Shown piece after piece: positions 1-5,520 of a stretch of 5,814 nt of DNA. Below the pieces are notes generated by a model. The model was given only the letters and a program-made list of their open reading frames with translations, ran no database searches and had not been told where the DNA came from. The DNA comes from Candidatus Krumholzibacteriia bacterium (GTDB lineage: Bacteria > Krumholzibacteriota > Krumholzibacteriia > LZORAL124-64-63), in contig JAOZJV010000022.1 in the NCBI GenBank assembly GCA_029935695.1, forward strand, positions 1 through 5,814, in the 5' to 3' direction. Within the stretch, counting starts at the first letter, position 1. Each line of letters begins with the position of its first letter. A program made the translations under genes and the position numbers.

Positions 1-858
1 CGCCTGGGAATGGAGTGCGACATCTACATGGGCGAAGAAGATATGCGCCGGCAGATGCCCAATGTCACCCGCATCCGCCTGATGGGTGCCAGGGTGGTGC
101 CTGCCACCAGCGGAGACAAAACTCTCACCGCGGCCGTGGACGAGGCCATCGGCGCGTGGGTTGCCGAGGCTGATACGGCCCATTATCTGCTGGGCTCCGC
201 CGTAGGACCGCATCCTTATCCGCTCATTGTGCGCCATTTCCAGTCCATCATTGGCAAAGAGGCACGCAAACAGGTTCTGGATCAGTTTGGCCGTTTGCCC
301 GATATGCTTACCGCCTGCGCGGGCGGTGGCAGCAACGCCATCGGCCTTTTCTTTCCCTTCCTGCTGGATGAGGAAGTGGCCATGGTGGGTGTCGAAGCCG
401 CCGGTTCAGGTGTGGACAGCGATCGCCATGCCGCCACTCTGACCAAAGGGACACCCCAGGTTATTCACGGCATGAACACCTATTGCATTCCTGAAGGAGA
501 AGTGACCGCCGGTGGAAACCATTGCATCGCCGCAGGTCTCGATTATCCGGGCATCGGGCCCGAGCACAGCTATCTCAAGGATGAAGGCCGGATCTCATAT
601 GAAGCCGTGACGGATTTGGAAGTGATGGCCGCGTTTGAAAATCTGTGCCATCTGGAGGGGATTATTCCTGCTCTGGAAAGCTCTCATGCTTTGGCGTACC
701 TGGAGAAGTTGAAAGGGACTTTGGAGCCGGAAACTCTCATTATTCTCAATTTGTCAGGCCGGGGAGACAAGGATATGGATGAGTTCATTATTCGCCGGGG
801 TCAGCGCGATGGGGGTGGTGATTCCCTGGTGGGGCCTTCGGGTGGGCTTTTTTGCTGA
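1..858 (+). CDS. trpB: Tryptophan synthase beta chain (TrpB), 5' end cut by the window
   Basis: PLP enzyme that joins indole and L-serine to make L-tryptophan, normally in an alpha2-beta2 complex with TrpA in the cytoplasm. The reading frame is open from base 1 (starting RLGMECDIYMGEED), so the start lies outside the window. By comparison with the roughly 397-residue E. coli protein, about 125 residues are missing, including the PLP lysine. In the 285-residue fragment the phosphate-binding loop GGGSNA is at about 108-113. The family blocks LGSAVGPHPYP, AGLDYPGIGPEHSYL, LEGIIPALESSHALAY and NLSGRGDKD all follow in order, so this is the classical TrpB1 type. The protein runs 27 residues past GRGDKD, about 13 more than E. 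coli, with a Gly-rich tail ending GGLFC that is encoded across a T-tract. No trpA follows on this strand. Identity is near certain; only the native C-terminus is slightly unusual. Confidence 0.97.
   Translation, partial: RLGMECDIYMGEEDMRRQMPNVTRIRLMGARVVPATSGDKTLTAAVDEAIGAWVAEADTAHYLLGSAVGPHPYPLIVRHFQSIIGKEARKQVLDQFGRLPDMLTACAGGGSNAIGLFFPFLLDEEVAMVGVEAAGSGVDSDRHAATLTKGTPQVIHGMNTYCIPEGEVTAGGNHCIAAGLDYPGIGPEHSYLKDEGRISYEAVTDLEVMAAFENLCHLEGIIPALESSHALAYLEKLKGTLEPETLIILNLSGRGDKDMDEFIIRRGQRDGGGDSLVGPSGGLFC
831..853 (+). terminator. Weak terminator-like hairpin at the 3' end of trpB
   Basis: GGGGCC at 831-836 can pair with GGCTTT (845-850) through three G-C and three G-U pairs, followed by the rest of a six-T run (848-853). 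Alternatively C-UUCG-G (836-841) can form a stable tetraloop. An outer helix TTCCCTGG (822-829) with CCAgcGGGAA (865-874) could stack around it. The last trpB codons and the stop lie in or just after the T-run, so a terminator here would overlap the coding end. The stem is poor, so this is tentative. Confidence 0.3.
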
Positions 859-950
859 TTGATTCCAGCGGGAAGGTTTGATTTTTTTCGATCGTGGGTA
901 GGTGAATTGCGGACTGGGAGTAGGATCTTCAACTTTTACGAATAGATGTG

Positions 951-987
951 AGTTGCATAAAACAAGGTCTTGTTTTATGCGGTTTTT
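951..987 (+). terminator. Perfect 12-bp-arm dyad followed by a T-run; likely trpB terminator, or an operator
   Basis: The arms GCATAAAACAAG (955-966) and CTTGTTTTATGC (969-980) are exact reverse complements around a GT centre. As RNA this gives at least 11 pairs with a four-base loop. It can extend outward through U-G, U-G, G-U and A-U pairs (951-954 with 981-984), leading into TTTTT at 983-987. It lies 97 bases after the trpB stop, a plausible distance for a transcription terminator. The stem is AT-rich for a terminator. The near-perfect symmetry would equally suit the binding site of a dimeric regulator, and a TATGAT hexamer follows at 991-996. Confidence 0.42.
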
Positions 988-1068
988 GATTATGATAGGG
1001 TTACATTATGGGTATCAAATGGAGGAATGGAGGGCAAAAAGTTGATCTCCCGGGACCGTGGCCATATG

Positions 1069-1097
1069 TTGATTTACTGGTTGCTTGATCCTATCTT
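1069..1097 (+). promoter_or_regulatory. Candidate sigma70-like promoter for dacA
   Basis: TTGATT (1069-1074) and TATCTT (1092-1097) are separated by 17 bases, each matching four of six consensus positions. Transcription would begin near 1104, leaving an untranslated leader of about 120 bases that contains the phased repeat at 1181-1210. This rests only on hexamer matches in AT-rich DNA, so confidence is low. Confidence 0.27.
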
Positions 1098-1180
1098 TCA
1101 GTATTCTCTGGAACCCAAAGACCGAACTATGGGTACCAGTGACGGACCGAAAATGCTATTTTGGTAAAAACACGGTGTTA

Positions 1181-1210
1181 TCCGGAATATTCCGGCACAT
1201 TCCCGCATGA
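1181..1210. repeat. Three 10-bp-phased repeats with a 14-bp palindrome upstream of dacA
   Basis: The blocks TCCGGAATAT (1181-1190), TCCGGCACAT (1191-1200) and TCCCGCATGA (1201-1210) follow each other directly. The first two agree at 8 of 10 positions; the third is weaker. The first junction creates the perfect palindrome CCGGAATATTCCGG at 1182-1195. The array ends one base before the GGAAAG ribosome-binding site of dacA. Ten-base phasing puts the units on one face of the helix, which would suit a regulator, but no known operator is recognised. Confidence 0.45.
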
Positions 1211-1211
1211 C

Positions 1212-1217
1212 GGAAAG
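1212..1217 (+). promoter_or_regulatory. Ribosome-binding site that fixes the dacA start
   Basis: GGAAAG lies 9 bases before ATG 1227. The frame stays open upstream to a TTG at 1161, but that start would put 22 non-hydrophobic residues in front of the signal peptide and has no Shine-Dalgarno match. An internal ATG at 1257 would remove the charged n-region. ATG 1227 is therefore preferred. Confidence 0.6.
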
Positions 1218-1226
1218 TTGATAAAG

Positions 1227-2438
1227 ATGGATCTGCTTCGCTTCCTGCCCGCCCGCATGGGTGTCTTCCTTGTCTTGCTGATGATTCTGGCCATGCCAAG
1301 CTTTGGCTCAGACAATGAACCCGCCGCCATGGGTCCCGCCGAAGAGGCCGCCGAGCCCCAACCTTTCAAGCCCAAGGAAATGACCGGAGATTTCAAATCT
1401 GCCCTCGTTATCGATGCCGACACGGGCCTGATCCTGGTGTCGACCAACTCCCAGGTCCGCCGCCAACCCGCGTCCATGCTGAAAATGATGACCGAGCTGA
1501 TTGTGCTCGAACACATTGCCGATGGTGATATGAAAATGGAAGACATCGTCACCGTATCGGCCCGCAGCAGCAACATGGGTGGGTCCCAGGTTTACCTCAA
1601 ACATGGCGAAACATTTTCAGTGGAAGAACTGCTCAGTGCCCTGGCCATCCATTCGGCCAACGACGCCGCCGTGGCTCTGGCTGAACATCTGGCCGGTAGC
1701 GTGGAGGCCTTTATTGATCTCATGAACATGCGGGCCCAGGATCTGGGCATGGTCAATAGTGAGTTCCACTCTGTTCATGGCCTGCCCGCCGGTTACAAAC
1801 AGAGTCCTGATCTGACCACAGTCGAAGATCTGGCCATTCTGGGGCGGGAGTTGATCAAGCATCCTGAGGCTCTGCAGTGGTCCTCAACCAAGACGGCCCC
1901 TTTCCGGGATGGAAAATTCACCCTCTACAACCCCAACAAGCTGGTGGGAAAATTCCGTGGGCTGGATGGCCTCAAAACAGGCTTCACCGGGCCGGCCGGC
2001 TGGTGCGTAACGGCAACGGCAGTGCAAAAAGGCAAGCGGCTGATCTCAGTGGTCATGGGTTGCACCACCGACAAAGCCCGGGCCACCGAAACCACCCGTT
2101 TGCTGACCTACGGATTCAACGCCTACAAGCAGGTGAAAATTATTCCCACTGCCGGTGTGGTGCTTTCTGAGCCCTTGGGAGTCAAGGGTGGCAAGGTCAG
2201 CGAAACCACTATTAAATACGGCGAATCCCTGACGGTGATGGTTCCCCGGAACCGAGAGGACCATTTGGTTGTTGAAAACAGATTACCGGAAAAGGTGGAA
2301 GCGCCCCTTCCGGCGGGGGCGGAAGTGGGGCAGGCGGTAGTCCTGCTCGATGGAGTGGAATTGGGCCGTGTGACCCTGCTTTTGGCTGAAGAACTACCCA
2401 AAGGTAATTGGTGGAACCGGCTCATGAATAAAAAATGA
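1227..2438 (+). CDS. dacA: D-alanyl-D-alanine carboxypeptidase, PBP5/DacA type (peptidase family S11)
   Basis: Periplasmic serine DD-carboxypeptidase that removes the terminal D-Ala from peptidoglycan pentapeptides, limiting cross-linking. The 403-residue product starts MDLLRFLPAR, followed by a hydrophobic segment at about 11-24 and likely cleavage near SFG-S (27/28). An acidic, Pro-rich linker (about 29-50) leads into the catalytic domain. All three penicillin-binding motifs are present: S83-M-L-K86 (nucleophile and general base), S143-A-N145 and K250-T-G252. Residues from about 303 to 395 form the beta-rich PBP5 C-terminal domain. The tail GNWWNRLMNKK is short and may act as a minimal amphipathic membrane anchor, which PBP5 proteins usually have. 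Length is normal for the family. The gene probably has its own promoter in the 368-base gap upstream and is separated from the cytochrome by 104 bases. The family is certain, but the exact paralogue (DacA, DacC or DacF) cannot be told. Confidence 0.95.
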   Translation: MDLLRFLPARMGVFLVLLMILAMPSFGSDNEPAAMGPAEEAAEPQPFKPKEMTGDFKSALVIDADTGLILVSTNSQVRRQPASMLKMMTELIVLEHIADGDMKMEDIVTVSARSSNMGGSQVYLKHGETFSVEELLSALAIHSANDAAVALAEHLAGSVEAFIDLMNMRAQDLGMVNSEFHSVHGLPAGYKQSPDLTTVEDLAILGRELIKHPEALQWSSTKTAPFRDGKFTLYNPNKLVGKFRGLDGLKTGFTGPAGWCVTATAVQKGKRLISVVMGCTTDKARATETTRLLTYGFNAYKQVKIIPTAGVVLSEPLGVKGGKVSETTIKYGESLTVMVPRNREDHLVVENRLPEKVEAPLPAGAEVGQAVVLLDGVELGRVTLLLAEELPKGNWWNRLMNKK

Positions 2439-2445
2439 CAATTTA

Positions 2446-2474
2446 ATGACAGTTTTGGATTCAATGGCTATTAT
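2446..2474 (+). promoter_or_regulatory. Strong sigma70-like promoter candidate for the cytochrome gene
   Basis: ATGACA (2446-2451, five of six to TTGACA) and TATTAT (2469-2474, five of six to TATAAT) are separated by exactly 17 bases. The promoter begins 7 bases after the dacA stop. It would start transcription near 2481, giving a leader of about 60 bases to the ATG at 2543. It is the best promoter match I can see in the window. Confidence 0.5.
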
Positions 2475-2532
2475 TCCTTGGTCATTGGAACTTGAAAACC
2501 GAACCCGCCAGAAGGGGAACCTGCGGCGGACC

Positions 2533-2540
2533 AGGAGGAG
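2533..2540 (+). promoter_or_regulatory. Strong ribosome-binding site of the cytochrome gene
   Basis: AGGAGGAG ends 2 bases before ATG 2543, a near-perfect Shine-Dalgarno sequence with slightly short spacing. It decides the start against an in-frame TTG at 2492, which would add 17 Gly/Pro/Arg-rich residues in front of the signal peptide. The strength suggests high expression. Confidence 0.75.
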
Positions 2541-2542
2541 CT

Positions 2543-3103
2543 ATGAAGCAGCATCTTATCATGGTTGTGAGTCTGGCAGTGCTGGGCGGATTGTTATTAG
2601 GTATGGCCCCGGACGCTATGGCGGCTCATGAACTTGTTGGCGCCAGCAAGTGCAAAAGCTGCCACAAAAAAATCGGTAACCCTTATGCTTTGTGGCAGAA
2701 AACTGAACACGCCAAGGCATACGAAACCCTGGCCTCTCCTGAAGCCAAAAAAATCGCTGCCGACAAAGGCCTTGGCGATCCTCAGAAGGAAGAAGCCTGC
2801 CTGAAGTGCCACGTCACCCGTGTCTTCCTGGGCAACCCTGCCGTGAATGAAAAAGGCAAATACACCGATGCTGAAGGCGTTGGCTGTGAAGCATGTCACG
2901 GCCCCGGATCCGATTATAAAAAGAAGAAGATCATGAAGGATCACGACGCAGCCGTAGCCAATGGTTTGTTGCGTACTAAAACCGAAGAACATTGCACCCA
3001 GTGTCACAACGATGAAAGCCCCACTTTTGAGGCCTTCGATTTCGAAAAACAATGGGCTGAAATTGACCATCCCATCATTCCCAAAGAAAAAGCGGCAAAG
3101 TAA
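2543..3103 (+). CDS. Exported tetraheme cytochrome c, cytochrome c554 type
   Basis: Periplasmic electron-transfer protein carrying covalently bound hemes. The 186-residue product begins MKQHLIMVVSLAVLGGLLLG, a clear Sec signal peptide with likely cleavage at AMA-AHE (27/28). There are exactly four CXXCH heme sites: C37KSCH41, C86LKCH90, C115EACH119 and C151TQCH155. Histidines outside these motifs that could be distal ligands are H29, H56 (in TEHAKAYETL, a setting typical of c554-type cytochromes), H134, H150 and H176. The mature part is Lys-rich. The spacing and the GCEACHGPGS block fit the cytochrome c554/c-prime-like family. The gene has its own promoter candidate and a strong ribosome-binding site, and a terminator 70 bases beyond its stop, so it looks like a single-gene unit. 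No oxidase, reductase or heme-maturation gene is adjacent, so its redox partner is unknown. Confidence 0.92.
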   Translation: MKQHLIMVVSLAVLGGLLLGMAPDAMAAHELVGASKCKSCHKKIGNPYALWQKTEHAKAYETLASPEAKKIAADKGLGDPQKEEACLKCHVTRVFLGNPAVNEKGKYTDAEGVGCEACHGPGSDYKKKKIMKDHDAAVANGLLRTKTEEHCTQCHNDESPTFEAFDFEKQWAEIDHPIIPKEKAAK

Positions 3104-3144
3104 ATTTCGTTGTCCGGATTTGGAATGGGGGTTCCGTTTTGTCA

Positions 3145-4725
3145 ATGCTCAGTCCGAACCGGAAAATTTACGCAAAAAACCTCACTGCTATTGGGCAGTG
3201 GGGTTTTTTGTTGGTGATCACCGTGCTGGCCCTTGGTTGCTCTTCATCCGCAAACAAATATGCTTGTATTGATCCTGGTCCTTTTGTTTTTTCCGCCACC
3301 ACCGATTCTCTGGGTATTGAAGCCTTTCAGGCTTTGCCCCAATCTGATCAGCAGTCTCGAAGAAATCTGGCCGACCAGTGGTTGGATCGCTTTGAAGATG
3401 AGAAACACCCCAGCGACAGAATTCGAGCTCTGGGAAACGCGGCAGGGCTGGCCCCGGATGATCCTTCCATCTGGTTGCAGCAGGCACATCTTTGGCGATG
3501 GCTGGGCGATTATCTGAAAACCGTGGAATGTCTGGAATCAGCAGCGGCAGCGGTTCGCAATTTTAACCCGAATGTTCATTCCTGGAGTAAAAGGGAAATG
3601 CAGCGGCGCACGGCAGTGGCCAGGGCCTGGCTGCACTATGACCGCGGCGAGTGGCAATTGGGTTTGGAGTGGGCCAGGGCTGCGCGTCAGGTTGCATCCA
3701 GCGATGCTTCGGTTCGTCTGATTTACGGCCTGCTGGCGGGCCACGCGGGCTTGCGATCCGAAGCCCAGGGACCCACTGACGATTTGGGGCGGGTGGATGA
3801 AGACTTTTCAGATATCAGTTGGACCAGGGCCTCCTACCGGGTTTCCACGGGTCAGTACCGGCAGGCATTCAATCTGATCATGGATCTGAATCCCAACCGT
3901 TCGCATAAGGCCGAATGCTGGCGGGAGATGGGTGAGATTGCCGAGTATCTGAGTGAATTTTCCCGCGCTGGCCGTTGGTATGAGGAATCTGTTTCCGCCT
4001 TGCCTTTCCGCAGCACCCATTGTTTGGTCAGTATAAAAAATTCCCGTCTCAAGCCCGGGTCCAAAGGAACCTGGCTGAAGGTCTGGCTGGCTTTTGACCG
4101 TTATTATGTCACCGGATCCTATTCTGCCTACACCAGCCTGGCCTTCAAGCGGTTCCAGGATGCCAAAAAGCCGGAAAACAAAGATTTTTGGGCTGGCCAG
4201 GTGGTCAATGCCACGGGTGTTCTGCTGCGGAAGAAAATGGATGAGCCCTGGGCCTACCGGGCCCGGGGGCTGGTCTTTGCTTCGGTTGGAAAATCTGATC
4301 GGGCTCGCAAGGACTTGAAAAGGGCTTCGAAAGAACTGGCAGAGCTGGGTCAAACGGATTTTGAGGTCGAGGCCACTTTGGGCCACCTCTATCTGGATAA
4401 GGAAAATCAGGTCAGGGCTCTGCAGCATTTGAATGCCGCGGCGCGTTTGGATCCTCATGCCGCTTCAGTGTGGCGGGATCTGGGCCTGGCCCTGATCATG
4501 TCCGGCCAACCCAAAGAAGCAGAAAGTGCGCTCACCCGAGCCCTGGACCTGGACCCTGATTCAGCGACTTCCTGGTACAACCGTGGTTTGCTCTATCTTC
4601 ACCGGAGCGATTACACCCGGGCTACAGCGGATTTGGAAAAAGCAGCAGCTTTGGCACCTGACAACCAGGAAGTGATCAAGCTGTTGCAACAAGCCAAAGT
4701 GCTGGAGCGACAGAAAAGGCGATGA
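3145..4725 (+). CDS. TPR-repeat protein with a lipoprotein-like signal peptide
   Basis: Probable envelope-anchored scaffold or protein-interaction factor; no enzymatic domain is visible. The 526-residue product has a basic n-region (RKIYAK, 7-11 plus start), a hydrophobic core (GFLLVITVLALG, about 20-31) and C32, followed by CSSSANKY. The residues before the cysteine, ALG-C, are close to but not a perfect lipobox. TPR-like helix pairs are visible at about 105-138, 153-186, 226-249 and 254-286. Four more regular units lie at about 368-400, 407-436, 441-470 and 475-504, with typical DP-ended repeats such as AARLDP and ALDLDP. Residues about 287-365 are not clearly TPR. The end is basic (ERQKRR). 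ATG 3145 is chosen. TTG 3139 is in frame and has slightly better spacing to a poor GGGGG (3127-3131), so the first codon is uncertain. A terminator hairpin lies inside codons 10-22. Confidence 0.8.
   Translation: MLSPNRKIYAKNLTAIGQWGFLLVITVLALGCSSSANKYACIDPGPFVFSATTDSLGIEAFQALPQSDQQSRRNLADQWLDRFEDEKHPSDRIRALGNAAGLAPDDPSIWLQQAHLWRWLGDYLKTVECLESAAAAVRNFNPNVHSWSKREMQRRTAVARAWLHYDRGEWQLGLEWARAARQVASSDASVRLIYGLLAGHAGLRSEAQGPTDDLGRVDEDFSDISWTRASYRVSTGQYRQAFNLIMDLNPNRSHKAECWREMGEIAEYLSEFSRAGRWYEESVSALPFRSTHCLVSIKNSRLKPGSKGTWLKVWLAFDRYYVTGSYSAYTSLAFKRFQDAKKPENKDFWAGQVVNATGVLLRKKMDEPWAYRARGLVFASVGKSDRARKDLKRASKELAELGQTDFEVEATLGHLYLDKENQVRALQHLNAAARLDPHAASVWRDLGLALIMSGQPKEAESALTRALDLDPDSATSWYNRGLLYLHRSDYTRATADLEKAAALAPDNQEVIKLLQQAKVLERQKRR
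3173..3210 (+). terminator. Intrinsic terminator hairpin after the cytochrome gene, inside the TPR gene's signal-peptide codons
   Basis: The arm AAAAAACCTCACTGC (3174-3188) pairs with GCAGTGGGGTTTTTT (3195-3209) over all 15 positions. The only non-Watson-Crick pair is one U-G (3182 with 3201). The loop is TATTGG. One more C-G pair (3173 with 3210) closes the base. The G-C-rich core followed by six T, mirrored by six A, is a classic terminator form and could also act on the other strand. The U-G pair means the stem is best on + strand RNA. It lies 70 bases after the cytochrome stop but overlaps the coding start of the next gene. Confidence 0.85.
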
Positions 4726-4731
4726 TAGCAG

Positions 4732-4761
4732 TTGTTTTTCTGAACGGTTCAGCGGTATTCT
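4732..4761 (+). promoter_or_regulatory. Promoter candidate for the barrel gene with a dyad in its spacer
   Basis: TTGTTT (4732-4737) and TATTCT (4756-4761) are 18 bases apart, weak but plausible -35 and -10 boxes. The spacer contains the perfect dyad CTGAAC-G-GTTCAG (4740-4752), where a repressor could block polymerase. No T-run follows the dyad, so it is not a terminator. Transcription would begin near 4768, about 40 bases before the ATG at 4810. Confidence 0.35.
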
Positions 4762-4797
4762 ATGTTTTGTCTTCATTCAACTTGTAGTGACAACCTT

Positions 4798-4802
4798 GGA
4801 GG
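4798..4802 (+). promoter_or_regulatory. Ribosome-binding site that fixes the start of the barrel gene
   Basis: GGAGG lies 7 bases before ATG 4810, the ideal spacing. An in-frame ATG at 4762 would add 16 residues (MFCLHSTCSDNLGGWV) ahead of a complete signal peptide and has no Shine-Dalgarno sequence, so it is rejected. Confidence 0.75.
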
Positions 4803-4809
4803 TTGGGTA

Positions 4810-5451
4810 ATGCGCAGAGTTTTTGCGGTTGGAATGGTTTTGGCTTTGGGTGTTGTGATGATGGCCGGACCCGCAGCAGCCCAGATGGGATTTGGAATCA
4901 AAGGTGGACTTAACTTCGCTGAATTCAGTGATATTGAAACCATTGATACTCTTGATGAACTTGAGACGGAATCCAAATCCGATTTTGTCGGCGGAGCCTA
5001 TGTGAAATTTCCTCTTGGCCTTTTCCGGTTGCAAATCGAGGGTCTTTATTCCCGAAAGGGTGGCGCGGGGCAATACAATAACAATGGTCTGGGAACCGCG
5101 CCCTGGGAAACCCAGCTCACTTATGTGGAAATCCCTGTTTTGCTGAAATACGAGTTCCCCACTTCGGTGCTTAAGCCGTTTCTCTACGGTGGCGGTTCAG
5201 TGGCTTTTCTCATGGAGGCTGAAAAGCGCAACGAGACCATCGATTCTGATTGGGTTGATATCAAAGATGATCTCAATTCCACGGATTATGGCTTGGTGGT
5301 CGGTGCCGGTATCGAGTTGCTGGGCATTACGCTGGAAGGTCGATATACCCACGGCATGGCCGACACCGTCGATCAGAAATCCGGTGATTTGCAGGTTGAC
5401 GAAGCCAAGAACAAAACCTGGTCCGTAATGGCCGGAATTGATTTTTTCTAG
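4810..5451 (+). CDS. Outer-membrane beta-barrel protein, PorT-like (OMP_b-brl_2 type)
   Basis: Small outer-membrane barrel of unknown specific role. The 213-residue product starts MRRVFAVGMVLALGVVMMAG, with cleavage predicted at AAA-Q (24/25). The mature chain opens with the strand MGFGIKGGLNFAEF. Alternating strands follow at about 58-67, 71-81, 103-116 (YVEIPVLLKYEF), 121-136, 156-170, 172-182 and 202-213, which would give an eight-stranded barrel. Acidic loops (about 40-57, 137-155 and 184-200) would face outward. The last residue is Phe (AGIDFF), the usual signal for BAM-dependent assembly. The pattern of a GIKGGLN first strand and YxEIPxLLKY in the middle is characteristic of the PorT/OMP_b-brl_2 group. 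It lies 84 bases after the TPR gene and 69 before the patatin. The barrel fold is well supported, but no ligand or transport role can be read. Confidence 0.85.
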   Translation: MRRVFAVGMVLALGVVMMAGPAAAQMGFGIKGGLNFAEFSDIETIDTLDELETESKSDFVGGAYVKFPLGLFRLQIEGLYSRKGGAGQYNNNGLGTAPWETQLTYVEIPVLLKYEFPTSVLKPFLYGGGSVAFLMEAEKRNETIDSDWVDIKDDLNSTDYGLVVGAGIELLGITLEGRYTHGMADTVDQKSGDLQVDEAKNKTWSVMAGIDFF

Positions 5452-5469
5452 ATTCTAATGGTATACAAG

Positions 5470-5499
5470 GCAGGGCGGCTTCAATGGAAGTCGTCCTGC
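5470..5499 (+). promoter_or_regulatory. Strong RNA hairpin without U-tract, upstream of the patatin start
   Basis: GCAGGGCGGCTTC (5470-5482) pairs with GAAGTCGTCCTGC (5487-5499) over 13 positions around an AATG loop. Eleven pairs are Watson-Crick and two are G-U, so the structure works only in + strand RNA. No T-run follows, so it is unlikely to be an intrinsic terminator. It sits 6 bases before the AAGGAG ribosome-binding site (5506-5511). It could protect the end of the barrel mRNA, mark a processing site or tune translation of the patatin gene. Confidence 0.55.
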
Positions 5500-5520
5500 T
5501 GAATGAAGGAGATTGTGAAA

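Larger units (their letters stand above)
859..1226. other. 368-base gene-free regulatory gap between trpB and dacA
   Basis: No convincing gene lies here on either strand. The stretch is visibly richer in A and T than its neighbours. It holds a perfect dyad at 955-980, a TATGAT hexamer at 991-996 without a well-spaced -35 box, a weak promoter candidate at 1069-1097 and a phased repeat at 1181-1210. A 46-codon open frame (1027-1167) has a GGAGG only one base before its ATG, and its product MEGKKLISRDRG... resembles no family I recognise. I treat it as chance. Confidence 0.6.

Noticed and set aside
1147..1163. Interrupted inverted repeat AAAAT...ATTTT with flanking CC/GG
   Set aside because: It has only a few A-T pairs and an unpaired base. 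It is too weak to call a terminator or operator.
1027..1167. 46-codon open frame MEGKKLISRDRG... in the gap before dacA
   Set aside because: The GGAGG is only one base from the ATG, the composition is unlike the neighbouring genes and there is no recognisable motif. It is compatible with chance in AT-rich DNA.
1161..1226. Upstream TTG start extending the carboxypeptidase by 22 residues
   Set aside because: The extension would precede a complete signal peptide and has no ribosome-binding site. ATG 1227 has GGAAAG at 9 bases.
2446..2631. 61-codon frame starting near the dacA stop and overlapping the cytochrome start
   Set aside because: It is out of frame with the cytochrome, whose heme motifs and Shine-Dalgarno sequence are unmistakable. 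The frame overlaps the promoter candidate and has no family features.
2597..3145. 182-codon open frame on the minus strand across the cytochrome gene
   Set aside because: It mirrors the cytochrome codons, has no start signal or recognisable motif, and the four CXXCH sites prove the + strand frame.
3213..3222. Perfect 10-bp palindrome GGTGATCACC right after the terminator
   Set aside because: It encodes part of the hydrophobic signal core (VIT), and 10-bp palindromes of this kind are expected by chance at this length.
4257..4266. CCGGGCCCGG palindrome in the TPR gene
   Set aside because: It sits in GC-rich coding DNA with no regulatory context, so it is most likely chance.
3808..4458. 216-codon open frame on the minus strand within the TPR gene
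   Set aside because: It is a shadow of the TPR frame. The + strand product has regular TPR helices, while the minus product has no recognisable domain or start signal.
5438..5467. Promoter-like TTGATT and TATACA with an 18-base spacer at the end of the barrel gene
   Set aside because: Hexamers match only four of six each, and the start would fall inside the hairpin at 5470-5499. It is noted as an alternative but not strong enough to annotate.
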